Shown here: positions 31,664 through 40,648 of the stretch, piece by piece
How positions within the stretch are numbered: the first letter of the stretch is position 1
How the letters are laid out: every line of letters begins with the position of its first letter
NCBI RefSeq assembly: GCF_028609865.1
Contig: NZ_CP063194.1
Location: 930,001 to 994,000, forward strand
From: Corynebacterium jeddahense
GTDB lineage: Bacteria; Actinomycetota; Actinomycetes; Mycobacteriales; Mycobacteriaceae
Direction: 5' to 3'
DNA: 64,000 nucleotides
Notes under the pieces: generated by a model
Seen by the model: the letters and a program-made list of their open reading frames with translations, nothing else
Database searches by the model: none
What the model was told of the DNA's origin: nothing
Translations under genes and position numbers: made by a program

Positions 31664-32745
31664 GCACCCCTTCGGCGAGACCTAGTGAAGATGAGGAACA
31701 CGAAGAATGGCACGCCGACGAGCGCGGTGATGATGCCGATCGGAATTGCCAGCCCCGGAATGATCGAGATCGACACCGCGTACGCCAAGCTCAACAGCAT
31801 CGCACCGGCTGCAGCCGCGCCGGGGAGGAAGAACTTTTGGTCCTCGCCCACGAGCATGCGGGCAACGTGGGGGCCGACCAAGCCGATGAAGCCGATGATG
31901 CCGGTGAAGGCCACAGACGCGGCGGCAAGGAAGGATGCCACCAGCAGAGTCGTAAGGCGGAGGCGTTTCACGTCGATTCCGAGTGCGGCTGCGCGGTCGT
32001 CGCCAAGCCGAAGCGCGGTGAGGCGCCACGCGTTAACGACGCAAAACGGCACCGCGGCGATAAGCACCACCGCAAGAATGATGTTGGCGGTCCAGTTTGC
32101 TCGCTGCATTGAGCCCATGGTCCAGAACACGATTTGCTGGAGCGCCTCGATGTTGGCGCCGTACTGCAGAAGAGACAGCAGTGCCTGGAAGAAGAACGAC
32201 AGCGCGATTCCGAGCAGGATCATGGATTCGGCGGTCGCTCCGCGCCACACGGAAGCTCCAGCGACGATGGCCACGGCAAGAAGCGCCGCAATAGCCGCGG
32301 TGAGCGCCAGGTTGAACTGCGGGTTAGGAATGAGGGTCCAACCCATCACGATCGATAGTGCGGCACCGAACGCCGCGGCGGCGGAAATGCCCAGCGTAAA
32401 TGGCTCGGCGAGGGGGTTATCCAAAATCGTTTGCATCTGCCCGCCGGCAAGCCCTAGCGCGGCCCCGCACAGCACTGCCATTACAGCGGAGGGCAGGCGC
32501 AGGGTTTGGATGACCACGCGAGTCTTTTCATCCACCAGTTCCGGGCGGAACACGGCGTTGAACACATCGGAAGGCGCGATGTTGAGTGGGCCGACGATAA
32601 CGCTGAAGACGAAGCTCGCAAAAGCCGCAATCACAAGCCCCATAATGGCGAGCGTCTTGTTGCGCCCGCGTTTCCGGTAGCTTTCGATCGCGGCCTGGCG
32701 AGCATCCACGGTGGGTTCGACCGCCACGGATACCTGGGTGCTCAT
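31660..32745 (-). CDS. FecCD-type iron-siderophore permease
   Basis: 361 residues. About 9-10 hydrophobic segments; FecCD-family landmarks include AVLCGAALGLAGGQMQTIL and NPLAEPFTLGISAAAAFGAA, and the C-terminal FIGFIGLVGPHVARMLVG. A single permease gene implies a homodimer, unlike systems with separate FecC and FecD. It is 3 bases downstream of the substrate-binding-protein gene. Confidence 0.92.
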   Translation of the reverse strand: MSTQVSVAVEPTVDARQAAIESYRKRGRNKTLAIMGLVIAAFASFVFSVIVGPLNIAPSDVFNAVFRPELVDEKTRVVIQTLRLPSAVMAVLCGAALGLAGGQMQTILDNPLAEPFTLGISAAAAFGAALSIVMGWTLIPNPQFNLALTAAIAALLAVAIVAGASVWRGATAESMILLGIALSFFFQALLSLLQYGANIEALQQIVFWTMGSMQRANWTANIILAVVLIAAVPFCVVNAWRLTALRLGDDRAAALGIDVKRLRLTTLLVASFLAAASVAFTGIIGFIGLVGPHVARMLVGEDQKFFLPGAAAAGAMLLSLAYAVSISIIPGLAIPIGIITALVGVPFFVFLIFTRSRRRGA

Positions 32746-32748
32746 GCG

Positions 32749-33978
32749 TTAGCTTTCCTCTGGATTCGCTGGGTCGTAGAAGAATACGCCGCTGTAGTCG
32801 AACGGCATCCACTTCTTGTGGAAGTCCACGAAATCCTGGTTCGGTTTGATGTCTGCGAACTCCTGCGGGTGGATCCACTTCGCAAACGCTGCAAGGGCAA
32901 AGACGTTGAACGGGTTGTCGTAGAACTGGTGGTACACCGCGAAGTAATTGCCGTTCTTCGGGGCGTCCAGCAGGTCGAGGCCGGGGAACTGCAGTGGGCC
33001 GTCGCACGTCTCCTCCGCCAGCTCAGGGGAGGACTGGTAGCCCAATTCAACGTGGCGGAACATGTCCGTCTTGTTCGGGTCGCGGGCCCACTCGCCGCCG
33101 GTGACAATCAGCTTCTCCGGATTAAGCTCGATGAGCTTTTCCGGGGTGATCTGCTTCGTCTCCGGACCGAGGACCTCGGGGCCGAGGTTGTGGCCGCCGG
33201 CCGCCGTGACCAGGGTTCCCAGGTGGACGTCGCCCGCCACAGCGCAGCACTCGTTGTAGCCGGCGGCGGTCCACACCAGCGTGCCCGGACGTTCATCGAT
33301 GGCTGCAACACGGTCAGTGATGTCCTTCACCTTGGAGGTGTAGAACTCGTTGTAATCCTCCGCGCGTTTGCTTTCCCCCAGCAGGTCGCCGAGGAGCTGC
33401 ATGGATACGGTGGTGTTCTCCAACGGCTTCTGGCGGAAGTCGATGAACGCGTAGGTGATGCCTGCGGCATCCATATCGGCGATGAAACCGGATTCCTCCA
33501 CTGCCTTCTTCTGGTCCAGCGTCATGATCACCACGTCCGGGTCCTGGGCGAGGAGATTCTCCACCGTGACATCGCCCTTTTGGATCATCCCGATGATCGG
33601 CATGTCCTTCGCCTCCGGCTGCAGTTCGAAAAGTTTGTCGCGGAATGCGCCCGCGTTCTTCTCCAAGTCTTGGCCGTAGGCAACGATGTTGTCGAGGGGA
33701 TTGTCCTGGAGCAGGGCCGTGGCGTAGGCAGCGCGCCCCTCGGCGAGGACGATGCGATCCGGCAGCTCGTCGAACTTCAGCGAACGGCCAGCGGCGTCGG
33801 TCACGGTAATCGCACCTTCTGCGGTACGAGCCTGAGAGCTCACTGCGCTTGACGACGCTTCAGTGACCTCCGTGGATGCCGACTGCGCCGTGGTGCCGGA
33901 TTCTTCCGCGCACGCGACGAGCCCAAAAGCGGTGGCGAGCGTCACCGCGGCCACTCCAATTCTGTGTGGAAGCCTCAA
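32749..33978 (-). CDS. Siderophore-binding lipoprotein (FecB/FhuD-like)
   Basis: 409 residues. Start set at the TTG at 33978 (LRLPHRIGVAAVTLATAFG), with AAAAGGGGAA upstream; a TTG at 33999 would lie inside a DtxR-like box. Lipobox FGLVAC. The periplasmic-binding fold of cluster A-II is seen from TVTDAAGRSLKFDELPDRIV and GDVTVENLLAQDPDVVIMT. It would capture a ferric chelate outside and pass it to the permease. First gene of the operon. Confidence 0.85.
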   Translation of the reverse strand: MRLPHRIGVAAVTLATAFGLVACAEESGTTAQSASTEVTEASSSAVSSQARTAEGAITVTDAAGRSLKFDELPDRIVLAEGRAAYATALLQDNPLDNIVAYGQDLEKNAGAFRDKLFELQPEAKDMPIIGMIQKGDVTVENLLAQDPDVVIMTLDQKKAVEESGFIADMDAAGITYAFIDFRQKPLENTTVSMQLLGDLLGESKRAEDYNEFYTSKVKDITDRVAAIDERPGTLVWTAAGYNECCAVAGDVHLGTLVTAAGGHNLGPEVLGPETKQITPEKLIELNPEKLIVTGGEWARDPNKTDMFRHVELGYQSSPELAEETCDGPLQFPGLDLLDAPKNGNYFAVYHQFYDNPFNVFALAAFAKWIHPQEFADIKPNQDFVDFHKKWMPFDYSGVFFYDPANPEES

Positions 33979-33995
33979 GACTTTCCCCTTTTCGG

Positions 33996-34014
33996 TCAAG
34001 TTAGCCTAAGCTAA
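33996..34014. promoter_or_regulatory. DtxR-like iron box (proximal)
   Basis: TCAAGTTAGCCTAAGCTAA matches the DtxR consensus TWAGGTWAGSCTWACCTWA in 16 of 19 positions by eye. It lies just upstream of the siderophore-binding-protein start, where repression by iron-loaded DtxR would be expected. Confidence 0.65.
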
Positions 34015-34036
34015 TTTTCAAGAACAAGGAGAACAA

Positions 34037-34055
34037 TAAGGTAAGGCTAAGCTGA
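34037..34055. promoter_or_regulatory. DtxR-like iron box (distal)
   Basis: TAAGGTAAGGCTAAGCTGA matches the DtxR consensus in 17 of 19 positions. It is centred 41 bases from the proximal box, and lies 27 bases downstream of the Ku stop codon, which is at the other side. Confidence 0.7.
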
Positions 34056-34082
34056 TGTCAAGATGCGCTGGGGAGACGATTG

Positions 34083-34910
34083 CTAGGCGCTCTTGCCGGA
34101 CTTTTTGCCCGACTTCCTCTTATCCAGCGAAGCCTTGAGCGCCTCCATGAGGTCGACCACGTTGTCGTCGCCGTCCTCGTCGGAGGGTTTCTCCCCGAAG
34201 GTGGCTTCGGTGTCGATGGTGTCGCCCTGCTCAAATTTCGCATCGATGAGCTTACGCAGTTCTGCCTGGTAGTCGTCCTCGAACGCCTTCGGCGTGAAGT
34301 CGGAGGCGTAGGACTGCACAAGCTGCTTCGACAGCTCCATCTCCTTGTCCGAGATCTTCGCGCGGGACTTCGTGCCCTTAAACTCGCCGTCGAAGTCCAG
34401 CTCGCGCACCTCGTCGGCCCACATCATGCCCTGCAGCACGATCACGTTGCCCACCACCCGCAGCACGCCGAGGCGCGTCTTCTGGCGCAGCGCGAAGCGC
34501 ACCACGGCGATGAGCTCGGAGTCCTCGAGCGTCTGCCGCAGCAGCAGGTAGGACTTCGGCGTCTTGCCCTCCGGGGCGAGGTAGTAAGACTTCTCCAGCA
34601 TGAGCGGGTCGATCTGATCCGCAGGCACGAACTGCACGACCTCGATCTCGTCGTTGTCCGCCTCGGGCAGGGAGGCGAAGTCCTCGTCGGTGAGCACGAC
34701 CGTGTCACCGTCCTCCTCGAAGGCCTTCTCGATGTGCTTGTAGTCCACCTTCTCCCCGCACACCTCGCAGCGCCGCTCGTAGCGGATGCGGCCGCCGTCC
34801 TTGTCGTGGACTTGGTGGAAGGAGAGGTCGTGATCCTCGGTCGCCCCATACGCCTTGACGGGGACGTTGACGAGGCCGAACGTGACGGAGCCGGACCAGA
34901 TCGCGCGCAT
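34083..34910 (-). CDS. ku: Non-homologous end-joining protein Ku
   Basis: 275 residues. The start MRAIWSGSVTFGLVNVPVKA is the bacterial Ku signature; the core has DGGRIRYERRCEVCGEKV and KSYYLAPEGKTPKSYLLL, and ends in a Lys/Ser-rich tail (DKRKSGKKSGKSA) that in bacterial Ku binds DNA and recruits LigD. Bacterial Ku forms a homodimeric ring on DNA ends. LigD is encoded 1.6 kb away on the opposite strand, across a broken transporter gene. Confidence 0.95.
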   Translation of the reverse strand: MRAIWSGSVTFGLVNVPVKAYGATEDHDLSFHQVHDKDGGRIRYERRCEVCGEKVDYKHIEKAFEEDGDTVVLTDEDFASLPEADNDEIEVVQFVPADQIDPLMLEKSYYLAPEGKTPKSYLLLRQTLEDSELIAVVRFALRQKTRLGVLRVVGNVIVLQGMMWADEVRELDFDGEFKGTKSRAKISDKEMELSKQLVQSYASDFTPKAFEDDYQAELRKLIDAKFEQGDTIDTEATFGEKPSDEDGDDNVVDLMEALKASLDKRKSGKKSGKSA

Positions 34911-35029
34911 GGCACCCGAGTGTACGTGGGTGTGAATCCGCGCACACGGCGCCAGGTTCGGTGCGTACGTATGTACCGCCGCGAATTACTGTGAACGGCA
35001 TAACCGGTTCTCAGGAAGGAATTCGCAGC

Positions 35030-36477
35030 ATGAGCGCCCCAAGCTCCGCGCAGCAGCGTATCGACGAACCAAAGGCCCCCACCCACGTGGACGCGCCGGG
35101 CGGTGAGCACTGGAAGAAGATGGCGGTCGGCTTCGGCATTCCCGTCCTGATCACCCTGGCGTTCTGGTTCGGACCGCACCCCGACGCGCTGACAGACCAG
35201 GCGTGGCGCATGTTCGGCCTGTTTGCCGCCACGATCGTCGGTATCATCCTCAAACCCATGCCGATGGGCGCGGTAACCATCATCGGCATGGTGGCCGGCG
35301 TGCTCACCGGACTCGTGCCGCTCACCGCGCCGAAGAGCGACCCGGGCGCGCCGTACGCCCTCATGGGCTTTTCCAACTCGACGATCTGGCTCATCGTCAT
35401 GGCGTTCCTCATCTCCCGCGGCTTCATCAAAACCGGCTTCGGCCGCCGCATCGCCCTGTTCTTCGTGTCCAAGGTGGGCGGCACGATGCTCGGCGTCGCC
35501 TACGGCCTCGCCGCCGGCGACCTCGTCCTGTCTCCTGCGATCCCCTCGGCGACGGCGCGCGGCGGCGGCATCATGGCCCCGATCATGAAGTCGGTGGCCT
35601 CCGAGTACGGCTCCGAGCCCGGTGAGACCCGCCGCAAGGCCGGCGCCTTCCTCTCCATGAGCGTGGTCAACGTCAACGCCATCACCTGCGCGATGTTCCT
35701 CACCGCCATGGCGGGCAACCCGCTTATCGCCTCGCTGGCCAGCGACCAGGGCGTGGACATCTCCTGGACGAAGTGGGCGGTCGGCGCCATCGTCCCGGGC
35801 CTCGTCGCCCTCGCCGTCGTGCCGTGGGTGCTGTACAAGATCTACCCGCCGGAGCTCACCGACACCCCGCGCGCGAAGGCGATGGCCGCCGAGGAGCTCG
35901 AGGAGCTCGGCCCGATGTCCTACGGCGAGAAGGTCCTCGCCGGCACCTTTGTCACCCTGCTGCTCCTGTGGACGGTCGGCGACCTCGCGCTGGACATCAG
36001 CGCCACCACGACCGCCTTCATCGGCGGGACACGATGGTGTGGTTCGCGGTGCTCTACATGATGGCGTCCGCACTGTCGTCCTACGGCTTCATCAAGTGGG
36101 TCTCGGATTCCATCGCCAACGGTCTCGGCGGCATGAACTGGGTGCTCGCCCTCGCCCTGCTCGTGATCATCTACTTCTTCGTCCACTACATGTTCGCCTC
36201 CGCCACGGCGCACATCTCCGCGATGTACGCGGCCTTCCTCGCTGCCGCCATCGCCGTCGGCGCTCCGCCGGTGTTCGCGGCGCTCATCCTGGGCTACGTC
36301 TCCAACATCTTCCAGAACCTCACGCAGTACGCCGGCGGACCGGCGCCGACCATCTACGGCCTCGGCTACGTCACCACCTCGGAGTGGTGGCGCACCTCCG
36401 CGGTCACCGGCACCGTCTCGCTGGCCATCTGGATGGTCGTCGGCGGCGCGTGGATGAACCTGATCGGCTACTGGTAA
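35030..36477 (+). pseudogene. DASS-family (CitT-like) anion transporter, broken
   Basis: From the ATG at 35030 (MSAPSSAQQRIDEPKAPTHV) the first ~330 codons follow the divalent anion:sodium symporter pattern (GFSNSTIWLIVMAFLISRGF, GAVTIIGMVAGVL). After TTTAFIGG near 36030 the frame shifts, and the family pattern resumes as DTMVWFAVLYMMAS to the stop at 36477. Compared with the family, about 25 codons including a membrane span are missing at the junction. The product would be nonfunctional. Confidence 0.8.
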
Positions 36478-38718
36478 ATGGCGTCCGGCACGAAGGTCCG
36501 CGTCGACGGCCGCCAGCTCACGGTGAGCAGCCTGGACAAGGTGCTTTACCCAGCGACGGGCACCACGAAAGCCGACGTCATGCGCTATTATCTCGCCGTC
36601 GCCGACGTGCTCGTCCCGCAGGCGCGCAGGCGGCCGGTGACCAGGAAGCGGTGGCCGGAGGGCGTCGATAAGCAAAGCTTCTTTCGCAAGGACCTCGAGG
36701 ACTCCGCACCCGAGTGGATCCCCACCGCCACCATTCAGCACGCCACGAGCGTCAACGCATATCCGCTTCTCGACGGCTCCGCCACCCTCGCGTGGTTCGC
36801 CCAAGTCGCCGCCCTCGAGCTGCACACGCCGCAGTGGCGCTTCGGCGCGGACGGCACACCGCAACACCCGGACCGGCTCGTGCTCGACCTCGACCCCGGC
36901 CCCGGCGTCGGGCTCGCGCAGACGGCCGAGGTGGCGCTCGAATGCCGCGAGATCCTCGAGGACATGGGCCTGCGCTGCGTGCCCGTAACCAGCGGGTCGA
37001 AGGGCATCCACCTCTACGCGGGCCTCGACGGAGCGAGCGACGCCGACGCCGTGACCAAGGTGGCCAAGACGCTCGCGCTGGCGCTGGAGAAGGAGCACCC
37101 GGACCGGGTCACCGCGACGATGGCGAAGGCCGAGCGCGCCGGCAAGGTGTTCTTGGACTGGAGCCAGAACAACGGCAAAAAGACCACCATCTGCCCGTAC
37201 TCGCTGCGCGGGCGGGAGCGCCCGACCGTCGCGGCACCCCGGACGTGGGACGAGATCGCGGACCCGCACCTGAAACACCTCGAGTTCGAGGAGGTCATCG
37301 CGCGCGTCGAGGACGGCCTCGACCCGATCGCGGAGCTGGCCGAAGACAAGCTGGCCACCTACCGCTCCATGCGCAACAAGTCGAAGACCGGCGAGCCCGT
37401 GCCCGACAGCGCGCCCGCGCCCCGCAGCGGCGAGCCGATCTTCGTCATCGGCGAGCACGACGCCTCCCACCTGCACTGGGACTTCCGCCTCGAACACGAC
37501 GGCGTGCTCGTCTCCTGGGCGGTGCCGAAGGGCCCGCCGCTGGAGACCGGCGTCAACCGCCTCGCCGTGCAGACTGAGGACCACCCGATCGAATACGCGC
37601 AGTTCGAGGGCACCATCCCGAAGGGGCAGTACGGGGCGGGGACGGTGAAGATCTGGGACATCGGCACCTGCGAGATTGAGAAGTGGCGCGACCGGGAGAT
37701 CATCGCCGTGCTGCGCGGCAGGGACGGCGGCGGCCTCGGCGGGGTGCCGCGGCGCTACGCGCTCATCCGGACCGAGGAGCGCAACTGGCTGCTCAAGTTG
37801 ATGCGGGAGCAGCCGGAGATGGGGCCCATGCTGCCGACCATGGCAACGCGCGCCGACATCGCGCTCGCGGAGCGCGACGGCACCACCTTCGCGTTCGAGA
37901 TGAAGTGGGACGGCTACCGCATCATCGCCGACGTCGGCGAGACCGTGCACCTGCGCAGCCGCGGGGGCAAGGACTACACCGCGCTGTTCCCGCAGGCCAG
38001 CGAGCTGAAGCACATGCTTAGCGACGGCGGCACCGTCGACGGCGAGCTCATCGCCCTCGGGCCCGACGGTAGGCCCAACTTCTCGGCGCTGCGTCACGAG
38101 GACCCGGAACTGCGCTACATGGTCTTCGACGTGCTGCGTCTCGGCGGGCGTGACCTCACCGGCGAGCCGTGGGAAGCGCGCCGGGCGCTGCTCGAGGGGC
38201 TGACGCCAACCGAGCACGTCGCTGTCCCGCCCGCGACCACCGGCTCCTTCGACCACGCATGGCGCGCAGCGGACGAGCTGGGACTCGAGGGCGTGGTGGC
38301 CAAGGACGTGAGCTCACCGTACGAGCCGGGGGAACGCTCTCGTGCGTGGTTGAAGGTCAAGCGCGCGCTGCACCAAGAGGTGGTCGTCGTCGGGGTGCGC
38401 ACGGGCAAGCGCGGGATCTCCTCGCTGCTCGTGGCGGTGCCGGACGAAAACGGGGAGCTGCGGTACGCCGGGCGCGTGGGCACCGGGTTCTCCAACGCGC
38501 AGCTCGCCGAGATCGGCGCGAAGCTGCGGCGGGTTGAGCGCAAGACCCCGCCTATCGAGGTGCCGGACTCCGACGCGAAAGACGCCTGGTGGGTGACACC
38601 GAAGTACGTCGCGGAGGTACAGCTCGCCGGCGCCACCGCGGACAAAAAAGTGCGCCAGGCCTCCTGGCGGGGCTGGCGCGACGACAAAGACCCGGCGGAG
38701 ATCCGCTGGGAGGCGTGA
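36478..38718 (+). CDS. ligD: Multifunctional NHEJ DNA ligase LigD (POL-PE-LIG)
   Basis: 746 residues. Order: polymerase/primase domain (residues ~1-290; metal site LVLDLDPGPG), 3'-phosphoesterase domain (~325-440; HLHWDFRLEHDG, PKGQYGAGTVKIWD), ATP-dependent ligase domain (~455-746; nucleotidyl Lys in KWDGYR near residue 475, then GTVDGELIALGPDG). This is the mycobacterial arrangement. It starts directly after the broken transporter gene. With Ku it repairs double-strand breaks. Confidence 0.95.
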   Translation: MASGTKVRVDGRQLTVSSLDKVLYPATGTTKADVMRYYLAVADVLVPQARRRPVTRKRWPEGVDKQSFFRKDLEDSAPEWIPTATIQHATSVNAYPLLDGSATLAWFAQVAALELHTPQWRFGADGTPQHPDRLVLDLDPGPGVGLAQTAEVALECREILEDMGLRCVPVTSGSKGIHLYAGLDGASDADAVTKVAKTLALALEKEHPDRVTATMAKAERAGKVFLDWSQNNGKKTTICPYSLRGRERPTVAAPRTWDEIADPHLKHLEFEEVIARVEDGLDPIAELAEDKLATYRSMRNKSKTGEPVPDSAPAPRSGEPIFVIGEHDASHLHWDFRLEHDGVLVSWAVPKGPPLETGVNRLAVQTEDHPIEYAQFEGTIPKGQYGAGTVKIWDIGTCEIEKWRDREIIAVLRGRDGGGLGGVPRRYALIRTEERNWLLKLMREQPEMGPMLPTMATRADIALAERDGTTFAFEMKWDGYRIIADVGETVHLRSRGGKDYTALFPQASELKHMLSDGGTVDGELIALGPDGRPNFSALRHEDPELRYMVFDVLRLGGRDLTGEPWEARRALLEGLTPTEHVAVPPATTGSFDHAWRAADELGLEGVVAKDVSSPYEPGERSRAWLKVKRALHQEVVVVGVRTGKRGISSLLVAVPDENGELRYAGRVGTGFSNAQLAEIGAKLRRVERKTPPIEVPDSDAKDAWWVTPKYVAEVQLAGATADKKVRQASWRGWRDDKDPAEIRWEA

Positions 38719-38721
38719 CGG

Positions 38722-38883
38722 CTACTCGGCGTCGTTGGTGGTGTCGTCCACCGTCTCCTCAGCGGTCTCGCCGGTGCCGAGCGCCGAGCCCGTGTCCTGG
38801 GCGAGCTGGTCCTCGTCGTGGTCCACCGGCTTGTTTGTGCTGCCGTCGGTGGTGTAGCCGGGCTTCGCGGGATCGTTCTGCAT
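38722..38883 (-). CDS. Small acidic hypothetical protein
   Basis: 53 residues (starts MQNDPAKPGYTTDG; ends VDDTTNDAE) with GAAAGGAAG as ribosome-binding site at a good distance. It is acidic, rich in Asp, Glu and Thr, with no hydrophobic segment, and probably unfolded. Convergent with ligD, 3 bases apart. Function unknown; small acidic proteins of this kind are conserved in some corynebacteria, but I cannot confirm homologues here. Confidence 0.6.
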   Translation of the reverse strand: MQNDPAKPGYTTDGSTNKPVDHDEDQLAQDTGSALGTGETAEETVDDTTNDAE

Positions 38884-38940
38884 GCGGAGCTTCCTTTCGT
38901 CGAGGTTTTCTTGTGCTCGCCCGATAGTAGCGCGGGTGCG

Positions 38941-40497
38941 CTAGGCGGTGGTTTCGCCGGGGATTTCGATGAAGCCGTATGGGAAGTAGACGCATCCGTG
39001 TTGGAGTGCGAAGTCGTAGTTGAGGAGGTATTGGGTGAGGTCTATGTGGTGTAGTTCTTCGGCGGGGTAGGTGTATTCGGGGTCGGGGATGGGTGGTTCG
39101 TAGGGTTCTTCGGGTAGTGGTTCTTGGTAGGGCATGTGTGGGGTGAAGGGGAATGTTCTGCCGTATTCCTCTTCGAGGTGTTGGATTGCTGTGGTGGCGC
39201 GTGTGAGGTCGAGGTCTGTGTCGAATTGGTCGAGGATGGTGTGGCCTTTGGCGTAGAACTCCGCCAGGCGGGCCCGGTTTGCGCGTACGTTGGCCAGGCT
39301 GGAGCGCCACCGGGGTGTCGTCGGTGTGAATCGGCTGTGCAGGAGGCTGTCGGGCGATTCGATCTCGAAGGTGCCGTCGGCGAAGAGCCAGATGATGTCG
39401 CCGGTGGTGGGGTCGGGGACGTAGAAGGCCCGGCGGTCTGTCTTCATGTTGTGGTGGTGTTGGCAGAGGGGGAACAGGTTGCCCACCGCGGTTTCGCCGC
39501 CTTCTTCGTAGGGGATGCGGTGGTCGAGCTGGCACTGTTCCGCGGGGCGGTTGCAGCCCGGGTAGACGCACGTCCTGTTTCGGGCGCCCACCGCCTGGCG
39601 CATCGCCTCGCTCGGGGCGTAGCCCCGGAGCACCTGCTCGGCGGCGGCGTCGAGGTTGCGCTCGACGGGCTCCGACTCGGCCAGCCAATCGTCGAAGGCG
39701 GCGGTCGCCTCCGGGTCGGTCCACCCGCTGCCGGGGATGTACACCGGGTCGCCCTCCGCGCGGCCCTTTGGACTGTAGACGTTGATGACGGGTCGTGCTT
39801 GCGCGCCTGCGAGTTCGCCGGAGAGAAGTTGTTCGGCGGCTTCTACCGTGCTGATGCCGTGTTCGCGTGCGATGGCGGTGACGTGGACGTGGATGCGTTT
39901 GCTGGTCGTGGCGTTGGTGAGCAGTTCGATGCGGCAGCGCTGGGTGCCGTCGATGCTGTAGGTGTCGAAGCGGAGGGTGTCGTCGGTGTTTTGTTCCCGC
40001 TTGGTGCGTTTGCGTTTGTCGTAGGCGCGGGTGGGGTCGAGGCGTTTGATGGCGGCGCGGATCCGGTCGGTGACTGTTTTGCGTTGGGGGAGGAGTTGGT
40101 TGTGGCGTTTCGGGGTGAAGGTGTCGACGAGGATGTCGTCGATGACTGCGTAGAACTCGTCGTCCGCGTCGGGTCCGAGTTCTTCGAGTGTGGTGTAGAC
40201 CGCGGTGAGGTGGGCGATGTCCATGACGCGGGTGTCGCGTTGGAGTGCCCGCAGGTTCGGGAGTTCCTGTAGTGCGGCGTGTCCGAGGATGGCGTGTTTG
40301 ACGAGGGTTTTTGACCACCCGGTGGCGGCTTGCAGTTTTGTGACCGTGACGTCGAAGTCTTCGATGTCGAACCCTGGGTAGGAGTAGTGCCCGAACATTG
40401 CCCAGTAGGTGTCGCGGATGAGTTGTGCTGCTTCGCTATCTGGGTCGTGTTCTCGCTGGTTACGGAACGTTTTTGGTGCCGTGGTTGCCGTTGTCAT
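38941..40497 (-). CDS. DUF222 / HNH-endonuclease-domain protein
   Basis: 518 residues from the ATG at 40497, preceded by AAAGGGGGCGG; a Met 10 codons upstream is possible. The large N-terminal region is DUF222-like. The HNH motif is near residue ~330: CVYPGCNRPAEQCQLDHRIP, then NLFPLCQHHHNMK. A Pro/Glu/Tyr-rich C-terminus follows. Such DUF222-HNH (REP13E12-like) proteins are abundant and repeated in corynebacterial and mycobacterial genomes; their role is unclear. Strong A/C bias of the coding strand sets it apart from neighbours. Confidence 0.85.
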   Translation of the reverse strand: MTTATTAPKTFRNQREHDPDSEAAQLIRDTYWAMFGHYSYPGFDIEDFDVTVTKLQAATGWSKTLVKHAILGHAALQELPNLRALQRDTRVMDIAHLTAVYTTLEELGPDADDEFYAVIDDILVDTFTPKRHNQLLPQRKTVTDRIRAAIKRLDPTRAYDKRKRTKREQNTDDTLRFDTYSIDGTQRCRIELLTNATTSKRIHVHVTAIAREHGISTVEAAEQLLSGELAGAQARPVINVYSPKGRAEGDPVYIPGSGWTDPEATAAFDDWLAESEPVERNLDAAAEQVLRGYAPSEAMRQAVGARNRTCVYPGCNRPAEQCQLDHRIPYEEGGETAVGNLFPLCQHHHNMKTDRRAFYVPDPTTGDIIWLFADGTFEIESPDSLLHSRFTPTTPRWRSSLANVRANRARLAEFYAKGHTILDQFDTDLDLTRATTAIQHLEEEYGRTFPFTPHMPYQEPLPEEPYEPPIPDPEYTYPAEELHHIDLTQYLLNYDFALQHGCVYFPYGFIEIPGETTA

Positions 40498-40525
40498 TGC
40501 CGCCCCCTTTTTGTTGTTGCGTTCC

Positions 40526-40554
40526 ATTATAACGAACATACAAACGGTACGCAA
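40526..40554 (-). promoter_or_regulatory. probable promoter of the DUF222-HNH gene
   Basis: On the minus strand TTGCGT (40549-40554) and TATAAT (40526-40531) are separated by 17 bases. The -10 is a perfect consensus and the -35 is weak. The start codon follows about 28 bases downstream of the -10. Confidence 0.6.
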
Positions 40555-40648
40555 CTCAATATGCGGGAAAAATAAACCACTCACCCAACATCTGTGCGAT
40601 TACCTACACGCCCGGCTAAACACACCATACAAAACCACCCCGACACGC

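Noticed and set aside
35920-38256. 778-codon open frame on the minus strand
   Set aside because: Antisense to ligD, which has full domain structure on the plus strand.
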